A stretch of 64,000 nt of DNA. Source: DSXH01 sp020724325 (GTDB lineage: Bacteria; Bacteroidota; Ignavibacteria; Ignavibacteriales; Melioribacteraceae). The stretch covers positions 1 through 64,000 of the forward strand of contig JBFLYW010000004.1 in NCBI GenBank assembly GCA_040756515.1, read 5' to 3'. Shown in pieces: positions 52,686 to 62,027 of the stretch. The notes beneath the pieces are model-generated. The model searched no databases. It was not told where the DNA came from and saw nothing but the letters and a program-made list of their open reading frames with translations. A program made the translations under genes and the position numbers. The stretch's first letter is position 1. The number at the start of each line of letters is the position of its first letter.

Positions 52686-53729
52686 CTATTTTACTTTAAA
52701 AGGAATTCCCCATGTTTTTTCAATTACAGTAGAATCAGTCTCGTATGCCGAAAATCTTGGTAAAGCATTTATTACGGCATGCATTCTTCCTCCGTAAGAC
52801 GGAGTTTTCCAATCTCGTTCGTAAATTTTTCTGTAGTAACTGCCTTCTTTAACGCTGGAAGTAAGATTAAATTTATATTTGCTTTTTTGACCGCCGCTCA
52901 TCTTGGCGCCGTATGTAATTGTTATTATGTCAGGATCAATTGATCTGCTAAGCACTTCAAGGGTAAGAGTTACTTTTTGATTTCGTTTGTACCAGGTAAA
53001 TAATTTTTTCCAGCCATTCCATCCGAAGCCGGAGCTAAATCCAAAACGACTGCGATCATCATCGCCATATTTATCATCGTCGTCATCTTCAACTTCGCCC
53101 TTATCTTTCCCAACGTTGAAGAAAAATTCGTTTGGATTATTGATTTCTACAACCGAACCATCTTGTGCGGTTAAAGTAAGTTTTTGTATCAGGATATAAT
53201 TTCCAGCAGTTCCGCCGCTTGGAAGAGAAATGGCAGCAATTTTCCAATCTATTGTATCATTGCCGCTATTAGAAACCTTCTCGTATTTTATGATACGTGT
53301 AATAGTTGTTGAAAATGGTTTGTGTATTACTGTATCAACCGGCTGGTGTATTCCAATTGTGGGCGGCTTAAACGAGCCGGCAATTATTAACTCGCCGTCG
53401 AATTTCTGTACCAATGTTCCTGTGGCAGTAACACTATCTTTAATAAGAGTTAAATCTTGGTTGACGAGAGTTAATTTCTGACCGATACGAACCGGGTAAA
53501 GCTCCTTGCCAGCCATTCCAGAGAAAGCCATCGGTTCTTCTTCATTGTAATTCGTTGTGAACGAATTAACGGAAGGACTATTTTCGGTTATTTTAAGTAA
53601 TGCCTTCGAAGTACGGTCGCTTGAATCAAACGGATTATTTATATCGCTTTGATCACTGCATCCATTAACAATGAATAAGAAAATAAATGCCGTGATGAGC
53701 GAAAGAATGAAAGCAGCATGATGTTTCAT
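52686..53729 (-). CDS. Lipoprotein with acidic Asp-rich loop, unknown function
   Basis: A 347-residue protein with lipobox (IVNGCSDQSD) and a beta-rich body. An Asp-rich loop ('GEVEDDDDDKYGDDDRSRFG', about 212-231) could bind Ca2+. The family is not recognised. The start codon overlaps the stop of the receiver-domain gene upstream (ATGA at 53726-53729), with AAGGAGG inside that gene, so translation is coupled. Confidence 0.6.
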   Translation of the reverse strand: MKHHAAFILSLITAFIFLFIVNGCSDQSDINNPFDSSDRTSKALLKITENSPSVNSFTTNYNEEEPMAFSGMAGKELYPVRIGQKLTLVNQDLTLIKDSVTATGTLVQKFDGELIIAGSFKPPTIGIHQPVDTVIHKPFSTTITRIIKYEKVSNSGNDTIDWKIAAISLPSGGTAGNYILIQKLTLTAQDGSVVEINNPNEFFFNVGKDKGEVEDDDDDKYGDDDRSRFGFSSGFGWNGWKKLFTWYKRNQKVTLTLEVLSRSIDPDIITITYGAKMSGGQKSKYKFNLTSSVKEGSYYRKIYERDWKTPSYGGRMHAVINALPRFSAYETDSTVIEKTWGIPFKVK

Positions 53730-54157
53730 TTTAACCTCCTTGTGGTTTCTTTGTGTACGCGTTTGTTCGTGTAAAGAGAGCTGAAATATTTCTTTTTATA
53801 TTTGACTAATTTGTTGATATATTTTTTTAGAGCGGGCAGCTCGGAAGATTTGTCAAAAAACTGATCGATCGCTAATTTTTCATAAACGTTTTTGTATTGT
53901 GGCAGTCCGTAGTTTGAACAAACTATTATCAATGGTTTGTAAGTCTGCCTGTTGCAGTAGTTCACAAACGCCAGACCGCTTTGATCCGGCAATTGGATAT
54001 CGAGAAGAACAAGATCAATCTTAATACTATTCATAATTCTTTTTGCCTCTTTAACTGTACTTGCCTCAAAAACTAAGTTGAATATTTTCTCAAGTCCCAA
54101 GTATCTAATCAGTGTTTCTCGAACACTATCCGAACCATCTACTATTAGAATTATCAT
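53726..54157 (-). CDS. Stand-alone response-regulator receiver domain
   Basis: A 143-residue CheY-like protein: phospho-acceptor Asp53 (LVLLDIQLPDQSG), an acidic pair and the Lys in 'FFDKSSELP'. No output domain. It is translationally coupled to an Asp-rich lipoprotein and separated by a 169-bp gap from the NarL/NarX pair. It may be phosphorylated by that kinase or by another; the partner is unknown. Confidence 0.8.
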   Translation of the reverse strand: MIILIVDGSDSVRETLIRYLGLEKIFNLVFEASTVKEAKRIMNSIKIDLVLLDIQLPDQSGLAFVNYCNRQTYKPLIIVCSNYGLPQYKNVYEKLAIDQFFDKSSELPALKKYINKLVKYKKKYFSSLYTNKRVHKETTRRLK

Positions 54158-54326
54158 TATTATTTTTTGTGTTATTTTCTGCTACTAAATTAACTGCGGG
54201 CGGTTAACTTGTATGCAGTCCTTTGTGTAAAAATAGTGTGGTCGTTTTTACTACAAGAAAAAGACGAGAAGGGTTGATTAAACGCTCTATTTGTAGGATG
54301 AATTTAACTCTGGCAGTCAATTTAGA

Positions 54327-54962
54327 TTAGTATTTTTCGATTAAATCGTTATCTATTGCATAACGAATTAATTCAGCGGTGGATTTTAGATTAAGTTTTT
54401 CCTGAATACGGGTTTTGTATGATGCGATTGTATTTACGCTTAAACATAGCGATTCTGCTATTTCTATTATTTTGTTCCCTTTAGCTAAAAGTCTTAACAC
54501 CTCAAATTCTCTATTCGATAAAATTTCGTGTGCGGACTCTCCCACAGATCGATTGGGGCGGAAAATCAGGTCTTCTATGATTTCGGGTTTTAGATATTTT
54601 CCTCCGCGCTCAATTTTTCTTATTGCATTTATTATTTCACCCGGTTTTGAACTTTTACTCAAATATCCATCGGCGCCCATATTTATTGCTCTCCTGGCAA
54701 ATTTTCCTTCAGGGTAGATGCTGAAGATCAATACTTTAATATCAGGGTAACGGAGTTTTAGGTCTTTGACAAAATCGAGTCCGCTTTTATCTGGCAGAGA
54801 GATATCAAGCATCAATAAGTCAATCTTTTTTTCTTCAAGTATTTTTTCAAGCTCTCCAATAGTTGATGCTTCAGCTATTATTTGTAAGTCGCTTTGTTTG
54901 GTTAAAACTTTTTTTAGACCTTCCCTTATAATATCGTGGTCATCGGTTATTGCGATGTTCAC
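54327..54962 (-). CDS. NarL/FixJ-type response regulator
   Basis: A 211-residue protein with a receiver domain (Asp53 in LLMLDISLPDKSG) and a LuxR-type helix-turn-helix ('NREFEVLRLLAKGNKIIEIA' ... 'SVNTIASYKTRIQEKL'). The gene lies 13 bp downstream of a HisKA_3 kinase, its probable partner. Regulated genes are unknown; the nearby stand-alone receiver and lipoproteins are candidates. Confidence 0.88.
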   Translation of the reverse strand: MNIAITDDHDIIREGLKKVLTKQSDLQIIAEASTIGELEKILEEKKIDLLMLDISLPDKSGLDFVKDLKLRYPDIKVLIFSIYPEGKFARRAINMGADGYLSKSSKPGEIINAIRKIERGGKYLKPEIIEDLIFRPNRSVGESAHEILSNREFEVLRLLAKGNKIIEIAESLCLSVNTIASYKTRIQEKLNLKSTAELIRYAIDNDLIEKY

Positions 54963-54975
54963 CTTTACTCCTTTT

Positions 54976-57939
54976 TTAATGTTGTCGATCGATCGGAATT
55001 AAAAGAACAATTTTTGTTCCTTTTTGCGGAACGCTGTCAATTACCAATTTGCCGCCAAGGAAAATAGCTCTCTCTTTCATTCCTAATATACCCATAGAAT
55101 CTGTTCGGGTCTGCTGATCCGGAGCTATTCCCATACCGTTATCGGAAATTATAATCTTAAGATTATTTTCGTGCCGCAATATTTTTACATTAATTATTGT
55201 AGCTTCGGCATGCCGCACAACATTTGTTAATGCTTCCTGGATTATTCGGAAGAGTGCAACATTTTTTTCATCCTTGAGGTTGATCGATTCAATCACTGAT
55301 TCAAAATCGCATTTAACATTGCTTATCCTCTCAATTTCTCTGCAATATTCCTGAACCGCCGGTATTAGTCCAAGATGATCGAGGACGTATGAACGCAAGC
55401 TTCCGGAAATATCTCTAACAATTTGAATTCCCTTGTTAACAAACTCTTGTACAGAATGGAGTTCGTTAAGTATCTCTTCCACGCTGGGTTTGTTATCAAG
55501 TTCAAAGAGTTCAGTCAAAAGGGAGATATTTAAATTAATTCCTGTAAAAAGCTGTCCCAGTTCATCATGGACTTCTCTTGCAATGCGCTGCCGCTCGGCT
55601 TCGCGTGCATATTGTATTTGTGCAGCAAGTTTTCTTAACCCGGCTTCAGAATTACGCAGCTGAGTTTCGGCGATGTGTAATTTTTCGTAGTTGAGGGATT
55701 TTGTAATTGCGATGGAAGCATTCTTGGCTACGGCGCGCAGCAAATTACTATCGTCGCTGTTGAAATTGTTTGTTCTCTTATTGTGAATTTCAAAAAAGCC
55801 AATCAATTCACCATCCGTTCCGAACAGCGGAGTTGAAAGCAGCTGTTTAACTCCGTATTTGTTTATAAGCTCTTTATCAAAAGAAGTTTCACTTTCCGGA
55901 TCATTGGAAATATAACTGTTCCTTGTTAATAAAAATTTTTGTATTACTTGATCAACGGGAGTATATACTTTTTCTAAGTATTCCCAGTGGTCGTTGTTAT
56001 AGTATCTCTTGGTATTGTAGGTTTCTTCGCTTTTTATGCACGCAAAACCGCTTGCAGCATCGGTTAATTGGATACTTTCCGTAACTAATGAATCCAATAT
56101 TTGGTCTATTTCCAGCGAAGAGTAGAGTTTTTCTATAATTCTTAGAAGGGTATTTATAGTCTCTTCATATTTAATTCTATCGTTGATATCATAGCATGAA
56201 CCGAGGTAGCCGGCGAACTCTCCTTTGAAATCGTAGTACGGCATACCAAAATCAACAAACCACCGGTATTCACCCTTTGCATTCTTTAAGCGGAATTCAA
56301 GCTTAAATTCTTTCCGTTGCTGAAAGGCGGCATAGTATTCGTTTACAATTTTATTTTGATCTTCCGGATGTATGCCAGATATCCAGCCGTCATTCAATTC
56401 AAGCTCATAAGTTCTTCCGGTAAAATTGAGCCACGCTTTGTTAAAGTAATTGAACTTTCCATCCAATCCCGAACGCCAAACCGGGTTAGGAAAATCGTCA
56501 AGTAGTTTCAGGTAAAAATCTCTGGAGTTTCTAATTGCCTCTTCATCTTTCTTTTTCTCTGTTAAGTCCCGCGTAATATTTAAAAATCCATAAACTTTGC
56601 CGTGCTCATCTTTGAGTGGTGTAATAACCGAGTTAGCCCAGAAGGGAGTTCCATCTTTTTTTACTCTCCATCCTTCATTCTCCACGCCTTCTTTCTCGAT
56701 TGCTTCCTTTAGATTTACTGCCGGGTAGTTTTTAAGTTTTTCATCATTTGGATAGAATACTGAATAATGTTTGCCAATAATCTCCATTGATGTATAACCT
56801 TCTATTTTTTCAGCACCATCGTTCCACGAAATTATATTTCCATCTGCATTCAATATAAAAATTGCCATATCCTTCACGCCGTTAACAAGGGACTCAAAAC
56901 GTTTTTCCATTTTGAATTTTTCAGTTTCTGCAGAATAGATTTTCCTATAATTCGTAACAATGCTTTTGCGCCAGATAAAAATGAGGACGAAAGCAAATAG
57001 TAAGTCCGCTGATATTAAAGTCAAAAATACAATTCTGGCAAGCGTAGTTACCGGTTCATAGAACTCCGATTTATCTATTTTCGTAAATAGGTACCATACA
57101 GTAGAGGGAATTTTTTGAATAACAGCAATTACGCCATCATCTTTATAATCAATTCCCTCGGCAAATCCTCTTCTGCCTTCAATCATTTTTGTTTCGAGGA
57201 GAGCTTTCTTGGTACTTACTAAACCGGAATCGCGGATTATATCGGCAAACCTGGGAGTGTTTAGATAAATTACACCATCACCAAAAGGTTTTAATAGCAG
57301 AGATTCAGTGGTTGGCGATTCATTAATATTGTATCCTAAAACGGGCTCGAAATATCTTTTTGCCTTAAGCATTAAAATTAATACACTGCCGTTTTCCAGA
57401 CGAGATTGATCTTTTAGCGGAACGTAGAATTTTATTTCTTCCGGCGCCGAGGTTTTTTCATGTGTGTCTGAAAATTGAACCATATCTGATTCTAAAGCGG
57501 TCTTACACAAGAGCGAATCAATCTGTGAAATATTCTTTTGGCTGTTTGATAGACTGTAAACGAAATTTTTGTTATAAAGCATAATATCATCGTAGCCATA
57601 ATAACTTTTTACCAAACGGAGCCAGCCTTCAATTTCTGCCGGAAAATTTTCTGACGTGCGCACGTTTCTTAAAACAGCGGCGTTTAAGGGCGAACTAACC
57701 CTGAGAATTTCGAGATCTATGTATTTTTCTTTCAGCCAGTCTTCAATCTGCTGCAATCTGAATTTTGCTATCGATCCTAAATGTGCGAATCGATCATTTA
57801 CAATTTTTTCCTTCTGAACACCATAGTAGTAAAGCCCAACAATCAATAACAGAGCTGTAATAGATATGTAGAGTATTAGTAATGTTAAAAAGGGCTTGTT
57901 AAGAAGTTTGTTGAAATGTTTTTTGTCCAGGTTTTTCAC
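54976..57939 (-). CDS. NarX-type sensor histidine kinase with two PAS domains and GAF
   Basis: A 987-residue protein. Two membrane helices (about 16-36 and 300-320) enclose a large extracytoplasmic sensor domain. The cytosolic part carries two PAS domains ('NADGNIISWNDGAEKIEGYT'; 'GLDGKFNYFNKAWLNFTGRT'), a GAF domain (about 640-770), a HisKA_3 dimerisation segment with the phosphorylated His in 'EVHDELGQLFTGI', and a GHKL ATPase (ISDNGMGIAP). It pairs with the NarL-type regulator 13 bp downstream. Confidence 0.85.
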   Translation of the reverse strand: MKNLDKKHFNKLLNKPFLTLLILYISITALLLIVGLYYYGVQKEKIVNDRFAHLGSIAKFRLQQIEDWLKEKYIDLEILRVSSPLNAAVLRNVRTSENFPAEIEGWLRLVKSYYGYDDIMLYNKNFVYSLSNSQKNISQIDSLLCKTALESDMVQFSDTHEKTSAPEEIKFYVPLKDQSRLENGSVLILMLKAKRYFEPVLGYNINESPTTESLLLKPFGDGVIYLNTPRFADIIRDSGLVSTKKALLETKMIEGRRGFAEGIDYKDDGVIAVIQKIPSTVWYLFTKIDKSEFYEPVTTLARIVFLTLISADLLFAFVLIFIWRKSIVTNYRKIYSAETEKFKMEKRFESLVNGVKDMAIFILNADGNIISWNDGAEKIEGYTSMEIIGKHYSVFYPNDEKLKNYPAVNLKEAIEKEGVENEGWRVKKDGTPFWANSVITPLKDEHGKVYGFLNITRDLTEKKKDEEAIRNSRDFYLKLLDDFPNPVWRSGLDGKFNYFNKAWLNFTGRTYELELNDGWISGIHPEDQNKIVNEYYAAFQQRKEFKLEFRLKNAKGEYRWFVDFGMPYYDFKGEFAGYLGSCYDINDRIKYEETINTLLRIIEKLYSSLEIDQILDSLVTESIQLTDAASGFACIKSEETYNTKRYYNNDHWEYLEKVYTPVDQVIQKFLLTRNSYISNDPESETSFDKELINKYGVKQLLSTPLFGTDGELIGFFEIHNKRTNNFNSDDSNLLRAVAKNASIAITKSLNYEKLHIAETQLRNSEAGLRKLAAQIQYAREAERQRIAREVHDELGQLFTGINLNISLLTELFELDNKPSVEEILNELHSVQEFVNKGIQIVRDISGSLRSYVLDHLGLIPAVQEYCREIERISNVKCDFESVIESINLKDEKNVALFRIIQEALTNVVRHAEATIINVKILRHENNLKIIISDNGMGIAPDQQTRTDSMGILGMKERAIFLGGKLVIDSVPQKGTKIVLLIPIDRQH

Positions 57940-58100
57940 TTATGATTCTCTCACTTCTATAAACAATATAATAAAACGGGATTGTAAGTCACAAACAATT
58001 ATGATTACCAGCACACAACAACTCCTTAATAATAATGGTAGTATGTTTTAATTGTGGGTATGAGCAAGCGAAGACAAAACCGGCGCAATCAACATAGCAA

Positions 58101-58162
58101 TATGTTGGAAACGATAAAAACTATTACTTGACAAACAAGTTTCCGTTTCGTATGTTGGAAAC
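58101..58162 (+). promoter_or_regulatory. Promoter and operators of the efflux operon
   Basis: TTGACA (58128-58133), 17 bp, TATGTT (58151-58156) forms a good sigma-70-like promoter. ACTTGACAAACAAGT (58126-58140) is a 15-bp palindrome over the -35, GTTTCC-N12-GGAAAC spans 58139-58162 over the -10, and TATGTTGGAAAC repeats at 58101-58112 and 58151-58162, exactly 50 bp apart. These fit TetR-family autorepression. Confidence 0.65.
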
Positions 58163-58194
58163 CAAGAATACCAAATTAGTTTCTGAAAGGATTT

Positions 58195-58809
58195 ATGAAA
58201 GAGAAGAATAAAATTATTGAGCTTGGGGAAGAAAAATTTTTCAGGGAAGGGTTTTATAAAACAACCATGGACGATATAGCCGCCGAATTAAAAATGAGTA
58301 AAAAAACTATCTATAAGTTTTTCCCTTCAAAGGAGGTGCTTATTGCGGCTATTGCTAAACACTTTATGAATACAATGAAAGGCAAAATAGTTCCGGTCTT
58401 AGGCAGCGATAAAAATGCAATTGAAAAACTTGAAGACCTGGTAAAAATACTTGCAAAAACATCTATTAGAATCAGTCCCAAAATGTTTGAAGAAATGGAG
58501 AGGCACTTTCCATTACTGTGGAACGAGATTGATAAGTTCAGAACCGAGATGATGTTTGGAAATATTACAAAAGTAATCGATCAGGGTAAAAAAGAAGGCT
58601 TGTTTCTTGAATATCCTACACCGATTGTAATGAATATGCTGGTTGCTTCAGTAAGATCGGTTGTCAATCCGGAGTTTATTCTAAATAATAACTTCTCAAT
58701 TGCTGAAGCAGCAGTAACAGCCTTTAAAATTATGATTGGAGGAATTCTAACCGAGAAAGGGAAAAAATTTTTAGCAATAAATAAAAGGATGAAAAATGAA
58801 AACAATTAA
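58195..58809 (+). CDS. TetR-family repressor of an efflux operon
   Basis: A 204-residue TetR/AcrR protein: helix-turn-helix at about 25-45 ('YKTTMDDIAAELKMSKKTIY'), then a helical ligand domain. Strong palindromic elements and a promoter lie upstream, so it probably represses itself and the downstream pump. The stop overlaps the HlyD gene start by 14 nt. The inducing ligand is unknown. Confidence 0.9.
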   Translation: MKEKNKIIELGEEKFFREGFYKTTMDDIAAELKMSKKTIYKFFPSKEVLIAAIAKHFMNTMKGKIVPVLGSDKNAIEKLEDLVKILAKTSIRISPKMFEEMERHFPLLWNEIDKFRTEMMFGNITKVIDQGKKEGLFLEYPTPIVMNMLVASVRSVVNPEFILNNNFSIAEAAVTAFKIMIGGILTEKGKKFLAINKRMKNENN

Positions 58810-59761
58810 AATCATTTCTTCGCTGATTTTATTAGTAACATTATCTGCTTGCAGCGGTAATGATGGTAATAACACACTTGAAGCTACCGGAACCATAGAA
58901 TCTACCAACATAACCATAAGTTCAAAAAATATGGGTGAGATAAAAACAATTTTAGTTGACGAAGGGAAAAAAGTTAATCCGGGCGATACAATTCTTGTGA
59001 TTGATAATGAATCACTTCTCTATCAACTAGAACAAGCTGTGGCGGCAGAGGAAATTTCAAACGCACAATTAAGTTTGATGCTCAAAGGTGCCCGTAAAGA
59101 AGATGTTAAACAAGCCGAAGAAGCAAAAAAGCAATCAGAAACAAACTTTCAACTTTCGAAAGCAGACTTTGAAAGATATCAGAAACTTTGGGAAAGTAAA
59201 TCGATTACACAAAAACAATTTGAAGAGATGTCAGCACGATATCAAATTGCAACTGCTCAGCTTGTTTCTGCAACCGAAAATTATGAAAAAGTAAAAAAAA
59301 TATTCAGACCTGAAGAAATCGAGCAAGCTAAAGCAAATCTGAAAAAATCGAAAGCGGCGGTTAAACAATTAAAAAAGAACATTCGCGATAGTTACGTCGT
59401 TTCACCTATTGACGGTATTGTAGTTAAACAATTTGTAGAAATTGGCGAAACCGTCTCTCCAATGTCTTCGCTAGTTAAAATATCAAATTTATCTACTGTT
59501 AACATGGTGATATATGTTTCCGAAGTAGAGCTTGGTAAAATTAAATTAGGTCAAACCGCCGAAATAACAATCGATACTTACCCTAAAAATAAATATACCG
59601 GTAAAGTAATTTTCATTTCTCCTGAAGCTGAATTCACACCAAAAAATATCCAAACAAAAGATGAAAGAACAAAATTAGTCTTTGCTGTAAAGATAGAAAT
59701 TCCGAATAATAATTTTGATTTAAAGCCCGGCATGCCAGCAGATGCAAAAGTTATTTTATAA
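58796..59761 (+). CDS. HlyD-family membrane-fusion lipoprotein
   Basis: A 321-residue adaptor with a lipobox (LVTLSACSG), a barrel-sandwich hybrid ('VDEGKKVNPGDTILVIDNE' and 'VSPIDGIVVKQFVEIGETVS'), a long coiled-coil hairpin (about 85-190) and a C-terminal beta-barrel. It joins the inner-membrane ABC complex to TolC. It is lipid-anchored, unlike HlyD. Coupled with the regulator upstream and an ATPase downstream. Confidence 0.85.
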   Translation: MKTIKIISSLILLVTLSACSGNDGNNTLEATGTIESTNITISSKNMGEIKTILVDEGKKVNPGDTILVIDNESLLYQLEQAVAAEEISNAQLSLMLKGARKEDVKQAEEAKKQSETNFQLSKADFERYQKLWESKSITQKQFEEMSARYQIATAQLVSATENYEKVKKIFRPEEIEQAKANLKKSKAAVKQLKKNIRDSYVVSPIDGIVVKQFVEIGETVSPMSSLVKISNLSTVNMVIYVSEVELGKIKLGQTAEITIDTYPKNKYTGKVIFISPEAEFTPKNIQTKDERTKLVFAVKIEIPNNNFDLKPGMPADAKVIL

Positions 59762-59764
59762 AGG

Positions 59765-60685
59765 ATGATTAATAGAATGAATACTGTAATAAATATAAAC
59801 GATCTTCATAAAAGCTATGGGGAAGTATCAGCCGTTAATGGCGTTAGTTACTCAGTAGGTAAAGGTGAAATGTTCGGTTTAGTTGGACCTGATGGAGCCG
59901 GAAAAACAACAACAATCAGAATGTTGGTAGGATTATTAAATCCAGACTTCGGAACTGCAGAGGTCCTAGGATATAATTTATTAACTCAAAAAAATTTAAT
60001 AAAAGATGAGATCGGCTATCTCTCACAGAAATTTTCTTTGTACGGTGACCTCACAATTGATGAAAATATAGAATTCTTTGCAGATATCCACGGAGTTGAG
60101 AATTTTCAAAAAAGAAGGGATGAGTTACTTGAATTTACACGACTTACTCCCTTCAGGGACCGGCTTGCTGATAAATTATCAGGTGGAATGAAACAAAAAT
60201 TGGCGCTCGCATGCACGCTTATTCACAAACCACAAATAATTTTCCTCGACGAGCCAACAACGGGTGTTGACCCAGTTTCTAGAAGAGATTTTTGGAAAAT
60301 TCTTTCGAACCTTTTGAAAGAAGGAATCACAATTTTTATGTCGACTCCGTATTTGGATGAAGCAGAAAGGTGCAATAGAGTTGCTCTTATGGATAAAGGG
60401 AAAATAATAAGCTGCGATACTCCGAAGAATGTAAAGGATTCTTTGAATATGCAGATACTCGAGATCGTTTGTATTCCAACAAGAAAAGCATACCAGGTTA
60501 TTCGTACAAATACTAATTACGAAGTTCAAATGTATGGCGACAGACTAAATGTTGCCGTGCCCGATTACGAAAATGATTATGAACACATAAGAAAATTATT
60601 TTTAGAAAACTCAATAGTAGAAATTGATAAAAGAATAATTACGCCGTCGCTTGAAAATGTTTTTATCCATTTTATGAATAAATAA
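59765..60685 (+). CDS. ABC transporter ATPase 1 of the efflux pump
   Basis: A 306-residue nucleotide-binding domain: Walker A GPDGAGKTTT, signature LSGGMKQ, Walker B IIFLDEPTTG. The switch motif reads STPYLDEAE, so the usual His is Pro, as in the N-terminal half of E. coli YbhF. Probably forms a heterodimer with the second ATPase. A start at 59777 (MNTVININDLHKSYGE) is possible. Confidence 0.88.
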   Translation: MINRMNTVININDLHKSYGEVSAVNGVSYSVGKGEMFGLVGPDGAGKTTTIRMLVGLLNPDFGTAEVLGYNLLTQKNLIKDEIGYLSQKFSLYGDLTIDENIEFFADIHGVENFQKRRDELLEFTRLTPFRDRLADKLSGGMKQKLALACTLIHKPQIIFLDEPTTGVDPVSRRDFWKILSNLLKEGITIFMSTPYLDEAERCNRVALMDKGKIISCDTPKNVKDSLNMQILEIVCIPTRKAYQVIRTNTNYEVQMYGDRLNVAVPDYENDYEHIRKLFLENSIVEIDKRIITPSLENVFIHFMNK

Positions 60686-60713
60686 AGTTTTGAATAAAAA
60701 AAGGATTTAAAAA

Positions 60714-62027
60714 ATGAAAAAAATATTATTGATAATCTTAATTAGCTCGATGCTATATGCTCAGGATAAAGAGCTGTCTCTGAAAGAAAGTATTGAGCTT
60801 GGATTACGAAACAGTAAGGAATTAAGATTATCACGTTCCAAATTAAATTCAGCAGATGCGAAATTGTCAGAAATTAATAGTCAATTTCTGCCGCAATTAA
60901 AACTCTCAGGAAATTATACACGCTTAAGCGGAAATATTCCGGCATTTGAAGTTAAACTTCCAAATTCACCAAGCCCATTTACAATATCAGAACCGATATA
61001 TGATAATTATTCATTTAGATTTGGATTCAGTCAGCCGATATTTACCGGGTTGAAACTAACATCACTTAAGAGTTCTGCACAAAAAAATGTAAAAGCAAGT
61101 TTGTCGGAAATTTCAAAAGAAGAAAATGAAGTAGCTTTTAATATCTATAATGCTTACTGGAATTATTATAAAACAGAAGAAATAAAAAAACTAATATCGC
61201 AATCATTAATTCAAATTGAAGAACATCTTAAAAACGCAAAAAACTTCTTCGAGAACGGACTTATTTCGAAAAACGATCTTCTGAAACTTCAAGTGCAATA
61301 TTCAAATACGAAATTGATGTTAATCGAAGCAGAAAAAAATCGAAATCTTGCGCGGATAATGTTTAACAAATCTATCGGGATTGTACTATCAGCAAAAACA
61401 AACATTAAGGGTGATGAGATAAATGATACTCAGACAACTGATTCTTTACAAGATATCCTTGCCGAAGCGTTAAAACAAAGAGATGAATTAAAAACTTTGT
61501 CATATAAAATTGATGCGAGCCAGGATCTAATTAATGCCGCTCAATCAAATTGGCTCCCATCTATTTATTTGAACGGTAATTACTATTACAGCAGTCCAAA
61601 TCCACGTTTCCAACCGCCAAAACCCGAATTCAATAATAATTGGGAGATAGGAGTAACATTAAGCTGGGATATTTGGAATTGGGGATTGACTTCATCTCAA
61701 TCAAAACAAGCTGAAGAAACAAAAATTCAGTTAGAAGTAAATAAAGATCAGCTTCTCGAAAATATTCAACAAGAAGTTTATTCAAATTATTTGGAAATGA
61801 TGAAAAACCGCGAGAAGGTAATTGTCAATACCGAAGCATTAAAACAAGCTGATGAAAATTATAGAATCACTTCGGAAAAATTTAATGTTCAAATAGCATC
61901 AAGCACAGATTTAATTGATGCAGAAACATTAAAACTGCAAGCCGAAACAAATTTAAAAACCGCCGAAGTAGATTTTCAGGTTTCAAAGGTGAAATTGGAT
62001 AAATCATTAGGCAGAAGGATTTTCTGA
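60714..62027 (+). CDS. TolC-family outer-membrane efflux protein
   Basis: A 437-residue protein: signal peptide, then two similar helical repeats (about 20-215 and 225-437) with the usual 'LSLKESIELGLRNSKELRLS' start. It forms the outer-membrane exit duct. Placed between two ATPase genes, unusual but still within the operon; its last base is the first of the next gene's ATG. Confidence 0.88.
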   Translation: MKKILLIILISSMLYAQDKELSLKESIELGLRNSKELRLSRSKLNSADAKLSEINSQFLPQLKLSGNYTRLSGNIPAFEVKLPNSPSPFTISEPIYDNYSFRFGFSQPIFTGLKLTSLKSSAQKNVKASLSEISKEENEVAFNIYNAYWNYYKTEEIKKLISQSLIQIEEHLKNAKNFFENGLISKNDLLKLQVQYSNTKLMLIEAEKNRNLARIMFNKSIGIVLSAKTNIKGDEINDTQTTDSLQDILAEALKQRDELKTLSYKIDASQDLINAAQSNWLPSIYLNGNYYYSSPNPRFQPPKPEFNNNWEIGVTLSWDIWNWGLTSSQSKQAEETKIQLEVNKDQLLENIQQEVYSNYLEMMKNREKVIVNTEALKQADENYRITSEKFNVQIASSTDLIDAETLKLQAETNLKTAEVDFQVSKVKLDKSLGRRIF

